Source: Helicobacter sp. 11S02596-1
GTDB lineage: Bacteria; Campylobacterota; Campylobacteria; Campylobacterales; Helicobacteraceae
Assembly: GCF_002272825.1 (NCBI RefSeq)
Contig: NZ_MLAM01000002.1
Location: 62,001-126,000, forward strand
DNA length: 64,000 bases
Direction of reading: 5' to 3'
In this document: positions 45,991 to 54,322 of the stretch, piece by piece
Numbering within the stretch: position 1 is the first letter of the stretch
Layout: each line of letters opens with the position of its first letter
Notes under the pieces: model-generated
Told to the model about the DNA's origin: nothing
Databases searched by the model: none
Seen by the model: only the letters and a program-made list of their open reading frames with translations
Program-made: the position numbers and the translations under genes

Positions 45991-46581
45991 ATGCTCAAAA
46001 TGAATGCCTTATTCGCTCAAAACCTATTGGCAAGCAAGAAACCAAATCTCAAAGATACTCAAAAAATTAGTGATTTTTTAGATTCATTTTGCAAAAAAAT
46101 TACTAAATCCTATATAGATAATGACAAATCTAAAATCTATTTTAATGCAAATAGATACACAAATATGCAGTCTAAAGACTTTTATAATCTAAGCCTGAAA
46201 GACTCTTCGTTTGATAATTTGACCGCCCTAGAATGCTCTTGCAATGCTGTTCATATCGATGATTTTATCCATATTAAAAAGGATAAGGTTGCTCATATTG
46301 CACTAATGTTTTTAATATGGGTAGGGGATTTTTTGCAAAAAAAATTTAGTGATTATGCATTTTGTATTATCACAAGCATAGAAACTGACTACGACATAGA
46401 CAAGAAAATAGCCCCACCTTTTTGTCTCACCAATCGTTTGAATCTAAAATTTCATATAATAAGAGAAAATGAAGACTATCTATTTGAAGATTTGGACTCC
46501 TATTTGTATGATGCAATTGCGGTTTATCAAACGACACGATTATTAGAAAGGAAGGCTCAAAGCCAACCTATCAAGAATTAA
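45991..46581 (+). CDS. Candidate immunity protein for the exoprotein toxin
   Basis: 196 residues, starting four bases after the exoprotein stop. No signal peptide or membrane segment that I trust (one hydrophobic stretch, IALMFLIWVGDFL). Cytosolic, with DDFIHIKKDKVAHIAL in the middle. Its place directly after a polymorphic toxin tail is where the cognate immunity protein is normally encoded. I do not recognise the family. A/T-rich codon use, like the other small genes of this cluster and unlike the flanking core genes, suggests transfer. Confidence 0.55.
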   Translation: MLKMNALFAQNLLASKKPNLKDTQKISDFLDSFCKKITKSYIDNDKSKIYFNANRYTNMQSKDFYNLSLKDSSFDNLTALECSCNAVHIDDFIHIKKDKVAHIALMFLIWVGDFLQKKFSDYAFCIITSIETDYDIDKKIAPPFCLTNRLNLKFHIIRENEDYLFEDLDSYLYDAIAVYQTTRLLERKAQSQPIKN

Positions 46582-46609
46582 TGGATACTGCAAAAGGACT
46601 TTTTAACAA

Positions 46610-47059
46610 ATGACCCTTATCTCAAACACTCTGATTGGCAAAGAATTAAGCAGTATCAAAAGAATTGCAACAATGCTATGTCTGGGATTTGGTGGTTTCT
46701 TTAATGATGGTGATGACAAAATCCCTTGCTATTCCCTACATATCCAATGCCCTTTTCGGTTTATTTTGGGTGAGAAAATCATTCTGGCAAGTTATGATAT
46801 TTCTAAAAGATTTCAAGAAAATTTAGATGACAAGATGGGAAATTCTGTATTTGACAAGCTCTTAGATGAACGAATTTCGCCATTACTTCCCTTAAAGGTT
46901 ATTGATTGTATTTGCAATCCACTTGGAGATATCAAGATTATTTTTTCAAATGATGTGATTTTAGAGACCTTTATTGATGCGAGCTTGGAAGTGGAGCATT
47001 GGCGATTTATTGATTCATTCAGCAAGAAACATTTTGGTTTTGCACAAGAGGCGATATGA
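46610..47059 (+). CDS. Candidate immunity protein, duplicated core
   Basis: 149 residues. LIGKELSSIKRIATMLCLGFG followed by YSLHIQCPFRFI resembles small cytosolic proteins found next to Rhs and FHA toxins; I cannot give a family name with confidence. Codons for IQCPFRFI to SLEVEH lie in a 261-bp block (46740-47000) repeated without change in the next gene, while both ends differ. It overlaps that gene by four bases (ATGA). Its own toxin partner is not obvious. Confidence 0.5.
   Translation: MTLISNTLIGKELSSIKRIATMLCLGFGGFFNDGDDKIPCYSLHIQCPFRFILGEKIILASYDISKRFQENLDDKMGNSVFDKLLDERISPLLPLKVIDCICNPLGDIKIIFSNDVILETFIDASLEVEHWRFIDSFSKKHFGFAQEAI
46740..47000. repeat. 261-bp identical direct repeat, copy 1
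   Basis: From ATATCCAATGCCC to GAAGTGGAGCATT, this block is identical base for base to 47195-47455 by direct reading. It encodes the shared core of two neighbouring candidate immunity proteins. Copy spacing is 455 bp. Lack of any difference means recent duplication or gene conversion. Confidence 0.85.
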
Positions 47060-47580
47060 CTTCTTTTCGAGAAATTATCAGACTGGATTTGACAGATATT
47101 TCTATTTACAAGGGAATTTTTTGTTTAGATTTTGGGGCAAGGGTTTTATCCAAATATTCAGAAAGTCTCAAAAAATTTTCTCAATATTCTTTAGATATCC
47201 AATGCCCTTTTCGGTTTATTTTGGGTGAGAAAATCATTCTGGCAAGTTATGATATTTCTAAAAGATTTCAAGAAAATTTAGATGACAAGATGGGAAATTC
47301 TGTATTTGACAAGCTCTTAGATGAACGAATTTCGCCATTACTTCCCTTAAAGGTTATTGATTGTATTTGCAATCCACTTGGAGATATCAAGATTATTTTT
47401 TCAAATGATGTGATTTTAGAGACCTTTATTGATGCGAGCTTGGAAGTGGAGCATTATAGGCTTGCTGATGAGACAAAAGATTTCACACAAGATTTGATTT
47501 TTTCCAAAGATGAGGAAAGTTTTGCAGAAAAGTCAAAAAACTATGTTTGGCTAGAAGCACACAAACCAAGAAATCTATGA
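47056..47580 (+). CDS. Candidate immunity protein, paralogue of the previous gene
   Basis: 174 residues. The N-terminus (MTSFREIIRLDLTDISIYKG) and the C-terminus (DFTQDLIFSKDEESFAEKS, ending EAHKPRNL) are unrelated to the 46610-47059 product, but the middle 87 residues are identical. The gene looks like a different family member whose centre was overwritten, or a fresh tandem copy with new ends. It is translationally coupled to the upstream gene. Specific toxin unknown. Confidence 0.5.
   Translation: MTSFREIIRLDLTDISIYKGIFCLDFGARVLSKYSESLKKFSQYSLDIQCPFRFILGEKIILASYDISKRFQENLDDKMGNSVFDKLLDERISPLLPLKVIDCICNPLGDIKIIFSNDVILETFIDASLEVEHYRLADETKDFTQDLIFSKDEESFAEKSKNYVWLEAHKPRNL
47195..47455. repeat. 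261-bp identical direct repeat, copy 2
   Basis: Identical to 46740-47000; homology ends after GAGCATT, where copy 1 continues with GG and copy 2 with AT. Confidence 0.85.
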
Positions 47581-47639
47581 GAATGATGAAACATAAAAAC
47601 TTGATTTTTTAGAAAAACTAAGGAAAAAATATAAATTCA

Positions 47640-49313
47640 ATGCTTAAAAAAATCATCTTCATTGCTCTAGTTTGCTTAATCCAAGCCCATCTTCAGGGAA
47701 GCTATCTTATTTCTAGTTCCAAAGAGCTTAGTTTAAACACCCAATCGCTTCATTTCAAAGATATCAACAACAAAAACAATCAAGACAGCATTGCTCTTAG
47801 TCTTGGGATTTCTAGAATGGGTGGGAGTGGTAGAAGCAATGGAGACAATACCAGTAATAGCCATCATATAAGCAGTAGCAGAAACAATGCCAACAATACA
47901 AGCAATACCACTGCTTCCTTTGGAATCCAACACATTGGCTATACCCAAGCAGGCAAGACCCAAGCTACTTTAGGAGAGGGAGAGATTGTTATTAATGGCA
48001 TAAACAATCCCCAATCTTTAGGCACTAAAGAGTTTAAAGAGTTTAAAGACCTTAATCGTGATGTGAATACAATCGAAGTAATCACACAAGATAAACTCAC
48101 CCACGCATTAGATGTCAATACGAATATTGATATGCGTGTATTCACACAAAAGGGGAGAGAAGAGATAGGGAATGATTTCAAATCTCTCCCCCAAAATCTC
48201 ATCAAATCCACCATAGGAAGCACAAGCACCTTTGTTCTCAATCCTCTAATAACTTCTTATGAAGTCCTTACAGATAAAGATAGCTTGGTTACAGATATTC
48301 CCACCCAATACCTTGCGAATCAAAAAGCAATGGTAAGCACCAATAATCTCAATAGAAATACTATTAATAATCTTGCTAGTGGGCTTACTACAGAAGAGAT
48401 TCACCAAGCCTTAAGTGGAGAAAATAACAATGTGCTTCTTTACTATGATAAAGAAGATAACGCTACAGGCTTTTATGATAATAACCATAAACAAATCTAT
48501 CTCAATGGGGCTTATGGGACACTCACTAGCACTAAAACATTTATAAATACCCTTTCTCACGAAAAAGCCCATTCGCTTACCCATAAAGAAAACATTGCTA
48601 ATAATGCTGGTAGCTATGGGAATATTATCTATAGCTTTGGTAATGCGTTGAATTTCACACATAGCCATACCTCTGGAAGAATCAATCCTAATCAGACAAA
48701 TAAAACAGGGATAAATCAAACAAATAAGCTAGGACTAAAAACCAACCCAATCCCACAATACCAACCTATCACACCTAAGCAATGGTATCAAGAACAGCTA
48801 GCAGACCCAAAAGCTTCTAAGCTATTAACCCAAAATACCTACCAAGCAAGATTAGTAAATCAGGGGGAGAGGGATAATCATCCAGCAACAATAGCTGGGG
48901 GAGCAGCAATTGGGCTGGAGGCTTGCATAGAAAACCCTGTAGGTTGTGCTATCATTGCAGGCGTTGGCACTGCTGTAATCATTAATAAAGCCTTAAAAGA
49001 TGAACCTCTTAAGCAATCTAAGGGGAATGAACAAGGGGCTAAGCAGGAAACTCCCAAAAATGAGAGTGCAAAACAAACAGGAGAGAGAAAGGAAGATATT
49101 CATCAACCAGGTCCTCCAAATGTTGATGGCAAAACCCTAAAAAAGAGAAAAGGCAATCAAGGCTATACAGATGAAGATGGAAATATCTATCAAAGAGACA
49201 GATTGCATAATCGTTGGGAAAAATATGACAAAAAAGGTAATCATCTGGGAGAATTTGACAACAACGGAATACAAACCAAGCCTCCAAAACCTGGCAGGAA
49301 AATAGACCCGTGA
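47640..49313 (+). CDS. Orphan exoprotein C-terminal cassette with colicin E3-like rRNase tail
   Basis: 557 residues. A signal-like leader MLKKIIFIALVCLIQAHLQ is fused to a block matching the main exoprotein (47695-47837 and 47928-48178 match 44164-44306 and 44388-44638). It then diverges into another pre-toxin region with TLSHEKAHSLTHK (HExxH, about 306). The last 60 residues resemble the colicin E3 cytotoxic domain: KKRKGNQGY, then Asp520-x2-His523-x3-Glu527 and Arg553, matching the E3 residues D510, H513, E517 and R545. Such enzymes cut 16S rRNA at the decoding site. Whether the cassette is secreted itself or acts as a recombination donor is open. The next gene overlaps its stop. Confidence 0.75.
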   Translation: MLKKIIFIALVCLIQAHLQGSYLISSSKELSLNTQSLHFKDINNKNNQDSIALSLGISRMGGSGRSNGDNTSNSHHISSSRNNANNTSNTTASFGIQHIGYTQAGKTQATLGEGEIVINGINNPQSLGTKEFKEFKDLNRDVNTIEVITQDKLTHALDVNTNIDMRVFTQKGREEIGNDFKSLPQNLIKSTIGSTSTFVLNPLITSYEVLTDKDSLVTDIPTQYLANQKAMVSTNNLNRNTINNLASGLTTEEIHQALSGENNNVLLYYDKEDNATGFYDNNHKQIYLNGAYGTLTSTKTFINTLSHEKAHSLTHKENIANNAGSYGNIIYSFGNALNFTHSHTSGRINPNQTNKTGINQTNKLGLKTNPIPQYQPITPKQWYQEQLADPKASKLLTQNTYQARLVNQGERDNHPATIAGGAAIGLEACIENPVGCAIIAGVGTAVIINKALKDEPLKQSKGNEQGAKQETPKNESAKQTGERKEDIHQPGPPNVDGKTLKKRKGNQGYTDEDGNIYQRDRLHNRWEKYDKKGNHLGEFDNNGIQTKPPKPGRKIDP

Positions 49314-50428
49314 AGCAAAGTTCATCAAAAGCAACCAATACTAAATACACTTATATTGCCAAACAGCCCTTAGATATACCCTTAGGCTCATTTTTAAATC
49401 AGCATTTCTATCTTTATGAAATAGCCGATAACTTCAAAATTCTTCAAAAGAAAAAAATCCCAAAAGCTATTTTTGAGGATTTTATCCAAAATTCTCCCCG
49501 CTGGGAATTTAAAAACTTTATGGCTTTTAGGCTTAACGATAAAGATATAAAATTTTTCAAATCCAACATTGGTTTTTCTCAAATCAATCCCTACAGCTGT
49601 GTTGATATTTTTACATCTTGTGCCTATGTGAATGTTCGTATAGATAAAGGTAAGGTTTTTAGCATAAAAAAAAGAAGGCAAGATATTATCAAGCTATATA
49701 AAAATATCGTGCCTTGTGAGTTTTTCCCTGAATGCAGGACACAAAAAAGAGAACTCAAGATAATATCTTCTATCATCAAAAAAGATGGTTTTAGAAAGAT
49801 TTATTTTATTAATAATAAATTAAATTTATTTCTTTATAAAGATGATTTTAACTGCAATATTTTAAGTCTTAGTGATTGTGTATATCAATATTTATTAAAA
49901 AAATTTAAATATTTTTATACACCAACAGAAGATGAATTGGGTTATATTTTTAAATCCCTGCCAAAAAAATTTCCAGCAACTGATTACAAAAGAATTTCAA
50001 TGGGGTATGATGTCCCTACAAAACCCAAAGATTTCAAGCTTGTGTTACAATACCGCCACCACTTTGAGATTTTCACTCCCACCCTATCTCAAGCACAAAA
50101 AATTCAAGAATATTTTTATAAACCCTTGCCGAACAATAATCTTTTTTTGGGCATTTTGAAGCTTTCAAATAATGAATTTATTATTCCCTGCCCGAAAATA
50201 TATTGCAATATTTATGATAAAGATTATATTTTGATTGATTTATTTTTCCTCCCTGATAATTTTAAACTCCATCAATTAGTCGATATTATTGGGATTATTA
50301 AATTTAAAAAGATTATTTCTTTAGATAAAACTATAAATTTAAGTAAAAAAGAATTTTCATTATTATTAAATTACATCAATATTTACTTCATTAAAGGTCA
50401 ATACTATGAATTGGGAATTAGTTATTGA
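49310..50428 (+). CDS. Candidate immunity protein for the rRNase cassette (large)
   Basis: 372 residues, starting at a GTG that overlaps the toxin stop (GTGA), so it is cotranslated with the toxin. No signal peptide or membrane helix. Rich in Lys, Phe, Tyr and Ile. Two loosely similar halves may exist (FKSNIGFSQINPYSCVDIF versus YRHHFEIFTPTLSQAQKI), but I cannot prove a duplication. Known E3 immunity proteins are about 85 residues, so this is far larger. Position is the only functional evidence. Confidence 0.5.
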   Translation: MKQSSSKATNTKYTYIAKQPLDIPLGSFLNQHFYLYEIADNFKILQKKKIPKAIFEDFIQNSPRWEFKNFMAFRLNDKDIKFFKSNIGFSQINPYSCVDIFTSCAYVNVRIDKGKVFSIKKRRQDIIKLYKNIVPCEFFPECRTQKRELKIISSIIKKDGFRKIYFINNKLNLFLYKDDFNCNILSLSDCVYQYLLKKFKYFYTPTEDELGYIFKSLPKKFPATDYKRISMGYDVPTKPKDFKLVLQYRHHFEIFTPTLSQAQKIQEYFYKPLPNNNLFLGILKLSNNEFIIPCPKIYCNIYDKDYILIDLFFLPDNFKLHQLVDIIGIIKFKKIISLDKTINLSKKEFSLLLNYINIYFIKGQYYELGISY

Positions 50429-50747
50429 ATTTATTAAAAACACAAAACTGCAACACCAACAAATATTCTTTGAAGATGAAAAAGGTGGGGATATAGGGTT
50501 TTTTAATGATGGGTTGCACGCAGACAATCCTAAAAACTTAAATTTATACCAAGACACTGATGGCAAGCATTATGATGATGACATTATGAGAAAAGCGGTG
50601 GAAAACGTAAAGCAAACCTTTTCGCCCAAATATAATCTCTTTCTGAATAATTGCCAAGATTTCACTTCATCAGTCATCAGAGAATACCAGAAGATTTTAG
50701 ATAAAAATAAATTTGAGCCGATTCAAAATTATATTAATGGGGTTTAG
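50406..50747 (+). CDS. Small protein with NNCQDF motif, possible cysteine-peptidase-like toxin module
   Basis: 113 residues. FNDGLHADNPKNLNLY, then DGKHYDDDIM and YNLFLNNCQDFTSSVIREY resemble the C-terminal papain-like (NlpC/P60 or LRAT-type) domains found at the ends of some Rhs toxins, where Cys of NCQDF is the nucleophile. No exoprotein prefix or signal peptide is attached. It overlaps the previous gene by 23 bases and has AAAGGT seven bases before its ATG. It may be a spare toxin module with the two membrane proteins downstream as its immunity; that is inference. Confidence 0.5.
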   Translation: MNWELVIEFIKNTKLQHQQIFFEDEKGGDIGFFNDGLHADNPKNLNLYQDTDGKHYDDDIMRKAVENVKQTFSPKYNLFLNNCQDFTSSVIREYQKILDKNKFEPIQNYINGV

Positions 50748-50755
50748 GATAAAAA

Positions 50756-51178
50756 ATGTGGAATGAGGCAATTTCATTTTTGAGGGAATCTAAGGGTTTT
50801 GGTGAGGGGGGCATTGTAATTCTTATATTTATAATGCTTAACGTATATATTACTTTTTTTAATTTTATTTTTTACAGAATTATTAATAAAAAATTATTGA
50901 TTTCTAATAAGGCTAATATGTCCTTTATGATAATGTTTTATCCAATTTTTTCTCTTTCTTCATATTTTCGAAATGAAAATATTCTAATAATCTACATTAC
51001 TTTATTCTTCCTAATTATCACGCTTGACACGTATTTAAATTTCAAAAATAAAAAAATATTTTATATGATTTGCAATCTCTTCATTAGCCTATTTTTGGCG
51101 TTTTGCTATGCTATCAATAGTATATTTTTGACACACAATTATTTAATATTTTCTACACTATCACTGCCATTTATTTGA
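50756..51178 (+). CDS. Membrane protein, candidate immunity
   Basis: 140 residues with four hydrophobic segments (about 18-42, 55-70, 76-90 and 101-135). Strongly A/T-rich. It follows the NNCQDF gene by eight bases and overlaps the next membrane gene. I do not recognise it; membrane immunity proteins are common for toxins that act in the envelope. Confidence 0.45.
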   Translation: MWNEAISFLRESKGFGEGGIVILIFIMLNVYITFFNFIFYRIINKKLLISNKANMSFMIMFYPIFSLSSYFRNENILIIYITLFFLIITLDTYLNFKNKKIFYMICNLFISLFLAFCYAINSIFLTHNYLIFSTLSLPFI

Positions 51179-51396
51179 TTATTATTTTCATTAATCGCAA
51201 AATTATTTTAGCTATTTTTCTCATTACCCTCACGCTCATATTTATAGCGAGATTCTACGGGCTTTATCTGATGGATATTCTTTATATTTTTGTTTTGATG
51301 TTTGGAGCAATGGTTTTGCTTCTTTTTGCATTCATTCGCCTGATTATCAATATCATCAAAGTTATCAAGAGAAAAAGAAATGCGTATAAATCATAA
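51175..51396 (+). CDS. Small two-helix membrane protein
   Basis: 73 residues with two or three hydrophobic stretches and a basic tail (KVIKRKRNAYKS). The start is a TTG overlapping the previous stop (TTGA), which makes the two genes a coupled pair, or possibly one protein split by a frameshift. Unknown function. Confidence 0.4.
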   Translation: MIIIFINRKIILAIFLITLTLIFIARFYGLYLMDILYIFVLMFGAMVLLLFAFIRLIINIIKVIKRKRNAYKS

Positions 51397-51421
51397 ATCC
51401 AAAGCTTTTGCAGGTTTTTAA

Positions 51422-52564
51422 ATGTGTAAAGCCCCTATCTTAACCCTTTCTAAGATTATTTTCACTCTCCTTTTTGCCACTGCTGGGATAGCTAATGCTT
51501 CTTTGAATCTAAAAATCTCCTTACATCAGGGCTTTGATGGGGAAGTCAAGCTTTATAACAATGACCCTACTACCAAAGGGTATGCCGATACCCTCAATGG
51601 TAAGAACACTATTGGATTTAATACCCGCACCAACAATCTAGTTCAAAGCAAAGGGGTAATCAATACTATTTTTCACGAAACCACTGATAAAGCCACCCAC
51701 CACCATAATGAACAAACTGCCCTCAATCGAGGCAATACAGCAGGGAATATTTGGGAATTAAAGAATTTTAGTAATGCAATCGCTCAAAGAAATAGCCAAA
51801 GAAAGAATGCAAGCAATAACCAATTAGCAAGCAAGCTTACAACCCAAGAATGGAATAAGCAATATGCCAATGATAAAATCTTACAACTTGGTAATGCACT
51901 CAATGACCAAAGTAGAACACAGAATACCCAAGAGAATGGGGAGAGGGATGAGAGGGGTATTATCAAAAGTATTCCAGCCTTAAAATATCTCGACCCTCAT
52001 TATTTGATAGAAAAGGGCGGAAATGCTATCATTAAATGGAGTAAAAAACTCGGAAAAAACAAAGATGATTCTAATGTTAAAGTTCCTCAAAGACCTGAAG
52101 GCTATAGTGAAGAATCAACCAATAATCCTCAAACACAAACAGGGGAGAAAAAGGAAAGCAAACAAGAGGCTAAGCAGGAAACCCCACAAAGTGCTAATCC
52201 CCCAGTAAAAAATGAGAGTGCTAAGGAGGGGAAGGGAAATAATCAAGGGACTTCAAAAGATGGGGGTGAGAGCAAGGCAGGTGAGGCAGGAGAAAAGAGC
52301 GCCACAAATAAAAATGGAAAATTTCAAAATGAGCAAGAAGCAAAAAGAAAAGCTGAAGAACTTGGCTACAAGAAAGACAAGCAAGCTGGGAAGTCTAATG
52401 GGGCTGATATTTACAAACACCCCAAGAAAAATAGCTACATTACAAGAGACCAAGACTCTCACAATGGCGGAGCGTGGAAAGAAGCAAATTCTCCAAGAAA
52501 TCTAGGAAAAAAAGAAACAAGAAATGGAACCTTTGATAGAGATTTAAATAAAATAGGAGACTAA
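51422..52564 (+). CDS. Second orphan exoprotein cassette with Ntox21-like toxin tail
   Basis: 380 residues. A cleavable-looking signal peptide ([20 protein letters not shown]) is joined directly to the exoprotein pre-toxin region: 51531-52247 is nearly identical to 44932-45648 of the main gene. After a Lys/Gly/Glu linker the tail carries [16 protein letters not shown], then [29 protein letters not shown] and [15 protein letters not shown]. This pattern resembles the toxin C-terminal domain often labelled Ntox21, thought to be a BECR-fold RNase; I am moderately sure. The next gene overlaps its stop and is the candidate immunity gene. Confidence 0.72.
   Translation: MCKAPILTLSKIIFTLLFATAGIANASLNLKISLHQGFDGEVKLYNNDPTTKGYADTLNGKNTIGFNTRTNNLVQSKGVINTIFHETTDKATHHHNEQTALNRGNTAGNIWELKNFSNAIAQRNSQRKNASNNQLASKLTTQEWNKQYANDKILQLGNALNDQSRTQNTQENGERDERGIIKSIPALKYLDPHYLIEKGGNAIIKWSKKLGKNKDDSNVKVPQRPEGYSEESTNNPQTQTGEKKESKQEAKQETPQSANPPVKNESAKEGKGNNQGTSKDGGESKAGEAGEKSATNKNGKFQNEQEAKRKAEELGYKKDKQAGKSNGADIYKHPKKNSYITRDQDSHNGGAWKEANSPRNLGKKETRNGTFDRDLNKIGD
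51531..52247 (+). repeat. 717-bp near-identical copy of the exoprotein 3' region
   Basis: Matches 44932-45648 at a constant offset of 6599 bases, with only scattered changes (for example AATGACCAAAG for AATAACCAAAG). The match ends where the two toxin tails start. It gives long homology for recombination that would swap the main toxin tail. Confidence 0.85.
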
Positions 52565-53619
52565 TGTTTAACTTACTTTATAAAGAATCTAAAATGCTAG
52601 GCTTGGATTATTCCAAGATTCCTTTAGAAGTAGCTCGCAATCATAATGTTTTGGATAATAATTTTTTTGATAGAAATTCTTTTGTGGGAATATGGCTTGA
52701 TTATACGGAGTGGAGCGATGATCAATATTGGAAACTCAAAAAAGGGATTGCTATTCTTATTAAGAATAACAGCAAACATTTATTAGATTTGGAGCTAAGG
52801 GCAGTTACAACCAGGCTCATAGAGCTATTTATGGGAATAAATCCTTTGGAATTTTCTTTGCACTTTAAAGATATTGATGTCGATTTAGGGGAAGACTATC
52901 CTGATATTAGTGATCGTATTGAAGATTTTAAATTTTTGATAATGTCAATGGTTGCAAATAAAAATCTAGATATTTCATCTATCTACATCAAAAATCCTAA
53001 TCCACAAACTCGCAAAATAGAAAAAATTACATTGCTTAAAAATAAAAATATTTCACGAGCCAAATATATTATTTTTGACCATTTTAAACTAGGCAATGCC
53101 TATTATTTCAATTCTGGTTTAGAAAAATATCTTTGCACTGGCTATATGGAAAAGCCAGCCTTTAAAGATAAAAAATTTCCATATAAAATTTTTTTGGTGC
53201 TTACAAATAAATGCTCTGGGTGGAGAAAAGTACTTGATAAGAGACTCGCATTTAGCGAAGGTGGGAAGATAGTTTATAAGCATAAATGCAAAAAAGACAT
53301 TTTCTATATTTTAGAATTTTGCTCACTTCAAGAAGAGATTTTAGAGTTATTGCTAGCCCATAAACAAAATCAAATTTTTTATATGAGTTTTCCTTATGGG
53401 AACAATTATGATGTATTGAATAAGATTTTTGATGAAAAATGTCAGAGTATCCAAGCTCGAAATCTTCAAGCAAATATAAAAAACCTCATACGAGAACATT
53501 CGGGCATTTTTATCACTTATGAAGACAAAAAAGATAAGCAAATTTTGAGTTTGAAGTTTTATTGGAAAGCTTCAAAAAATTGCAAAAAGACAGCATTTGA
53601 TGAAATGCCAAAAAGCTGA
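52564..53619 (+). CDS. Candidate immunity protein for the Ntox21-like cassette (Imm41-like N-terminus)
   Basis: 351 residues. Its ATG overlaps the toxin stop (TAATG), and GGAG lies five bases upstream. The first about 120 residues (FFDRNSFVGIWLDYTEWSDD, then QYWKLKKGIAIL) resemble small acidic immunity proteins of the Imm41 type as I recall it. The remaining 230 residues are unrelated to that and unrecognised, so the gene looks like an immunity domain with an added second domain. No signal peptide or membrane helix. Confidence 0.5.
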   Translation: MFNLLYKESKMLGLDYSKIPLEVARNHNVLDNNFFDRNSFVGIWLDYTEWSDDQYWKLKKGIAILIKNNSKHLLDLELRAVTTRLIELFMGINPLEFSLHFKDIDVDLGEDYPDISDRIEDFKFLIMSMVANKNLDISSIYIKNPNPQTRKIEKITLLKNKNISRAKYIIFDHFKLGNAYYFNSGLEKYLCTGYMEKPAFKDKKFPYKIFLVLTNKCSGWRKVLDKRLAFSEGGKIVYKHKCKKDIFYILEFCSLQEEILELLLAHKQNQIFYMSFPYGNNYDVLNKIFDEKCQSIQARNLQANIKNLIREHSGIFITYEDKKDKQILSLKFYWKASKNCKKTAFDEMPKS

Positions 53620-53873
53620 AAAATAATGGCTTTCTTGAATAAAAATAACTCACAAAATGCAAGAGATTTCGAGAAATGGAAACCCCTATTACATCATCAG
53701 ACAATAGAGGTGCAGGAGCCTGCATTGGAGCGCAATGCCGAAACCTGCCTGATGGCACTAATGTTGATTTTTAAGCTCATTAAGACATAGTTGGAGCATC
53801 TAAATGAAAGACAAAAATGCAAAAGGTATTGGCAATGTTTTTGATTCTCAAAAGCTAGTCGCAGGTTTCTAAA
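53620..53873. other. Gene-poor stretch between immunity gene and chimeric ORF
   Basis: No convincing gene. One short frame ends DNRGAGACIGAQCRNLPDGT then NVDF, which looks like a fragment of an exoprotein or Rhs linker. The last 30 bases before 53874 (CTAGTCGCAGGTTTCTAAA) resemble the sequence before the leader at 51422 (CTTTTGCAGGTTTTTAA), so the duplicated leader module begins slightly upstream of its ATG. Confidence 0.35.
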
Positions 53874-54128
53874 ATGTTCCCAAACCCAATCTTAACGATT
53901 TCTAAGATTATTTTCACTCTCCTTTTTGCCACTGCTGGGATAGCCAATGCTTCTTTGAATCTAAAATTCTCCTCTATCACCCCATCAACCAATCCCCCCA
54001 ATCTTGCTTTCCATCACACTGCCCCGCAGAGCACGCACGCTATTAATGTCGTTGGCTCAAGCCTGCAAGCCCAAAAAGAACACGTCCTCCGAGTGATCCA
54101 AGCACTTGAAATCATCTCGAAGTCGTGA
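53874..54128 (+). pseudogene. Chimeric ORF: leader, exoprotein fragment and dehydrogenase tail
   Basis: 84 codons made of three pieces. Codons 1-33 copy the signal-peptide leader of the 51422 cassette ([20 protein letters not shown]). The middle QSTHAINVVGSSLQA copies a piece of the main exoprotein (QSTHTINVIGSTLQA, near 43130-43180). The end AQKEHVLRVIQALEIISKS is the C-terminus of the WbpB-like dehydrogenase encoded at 36433-36494. The junction falls in a shared AAGCCCAAAAA. This is a recombination product and not a functional gene. Confidence 0.8.
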
Positions 54129-54284
54129 TTTTGAGGTTTTATGCAAGCCCTTAAAACCCATCAAAATACCACCCTAACTCCCAGTTTGCCCCCACGCTAG
54201 CATAAAAATACCTGCCTTTGAGGCTATGTGGATTATAAAGGGGCATGATATCCAATCCTAATGATGGCACAAACGTGAGTTTAA
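54129..54284 (-). pseudogene. Remnant of the fhaC-like 3' end
   Basis: 54129-54284 matches 36495-36780, the dehydrogenase-transporter junction and the C-terminal barrel codons, but about 130 bases are missing in the middle (after TATAAAGGGG). With 54067-54128 it forms a direct repeat of 36433-36780, about 17.6 kb apart, on both sides of the secretion island. Confidence 0.75.
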
Positions 54285-54322
54285 TTAAAAATACGCTAAC
54301 ATAATAAAAAAGGTGAGCCTAA

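Noticed and set aside
46610..47580. The two immunity-like genes as a simple assembly duplication
   Set aside because: The flanking ends are different on both sides, so it is not a plain collapse or repeat of one gene, though long reads should still confirm it.
53804..53872. A 22-codon ORF (MKDKNAKGIGNVFDSQKLVA...)
   Set aside because: No ribosome site of note; it lies in the junction region upstream of the chimeric ORF and is probably debris.
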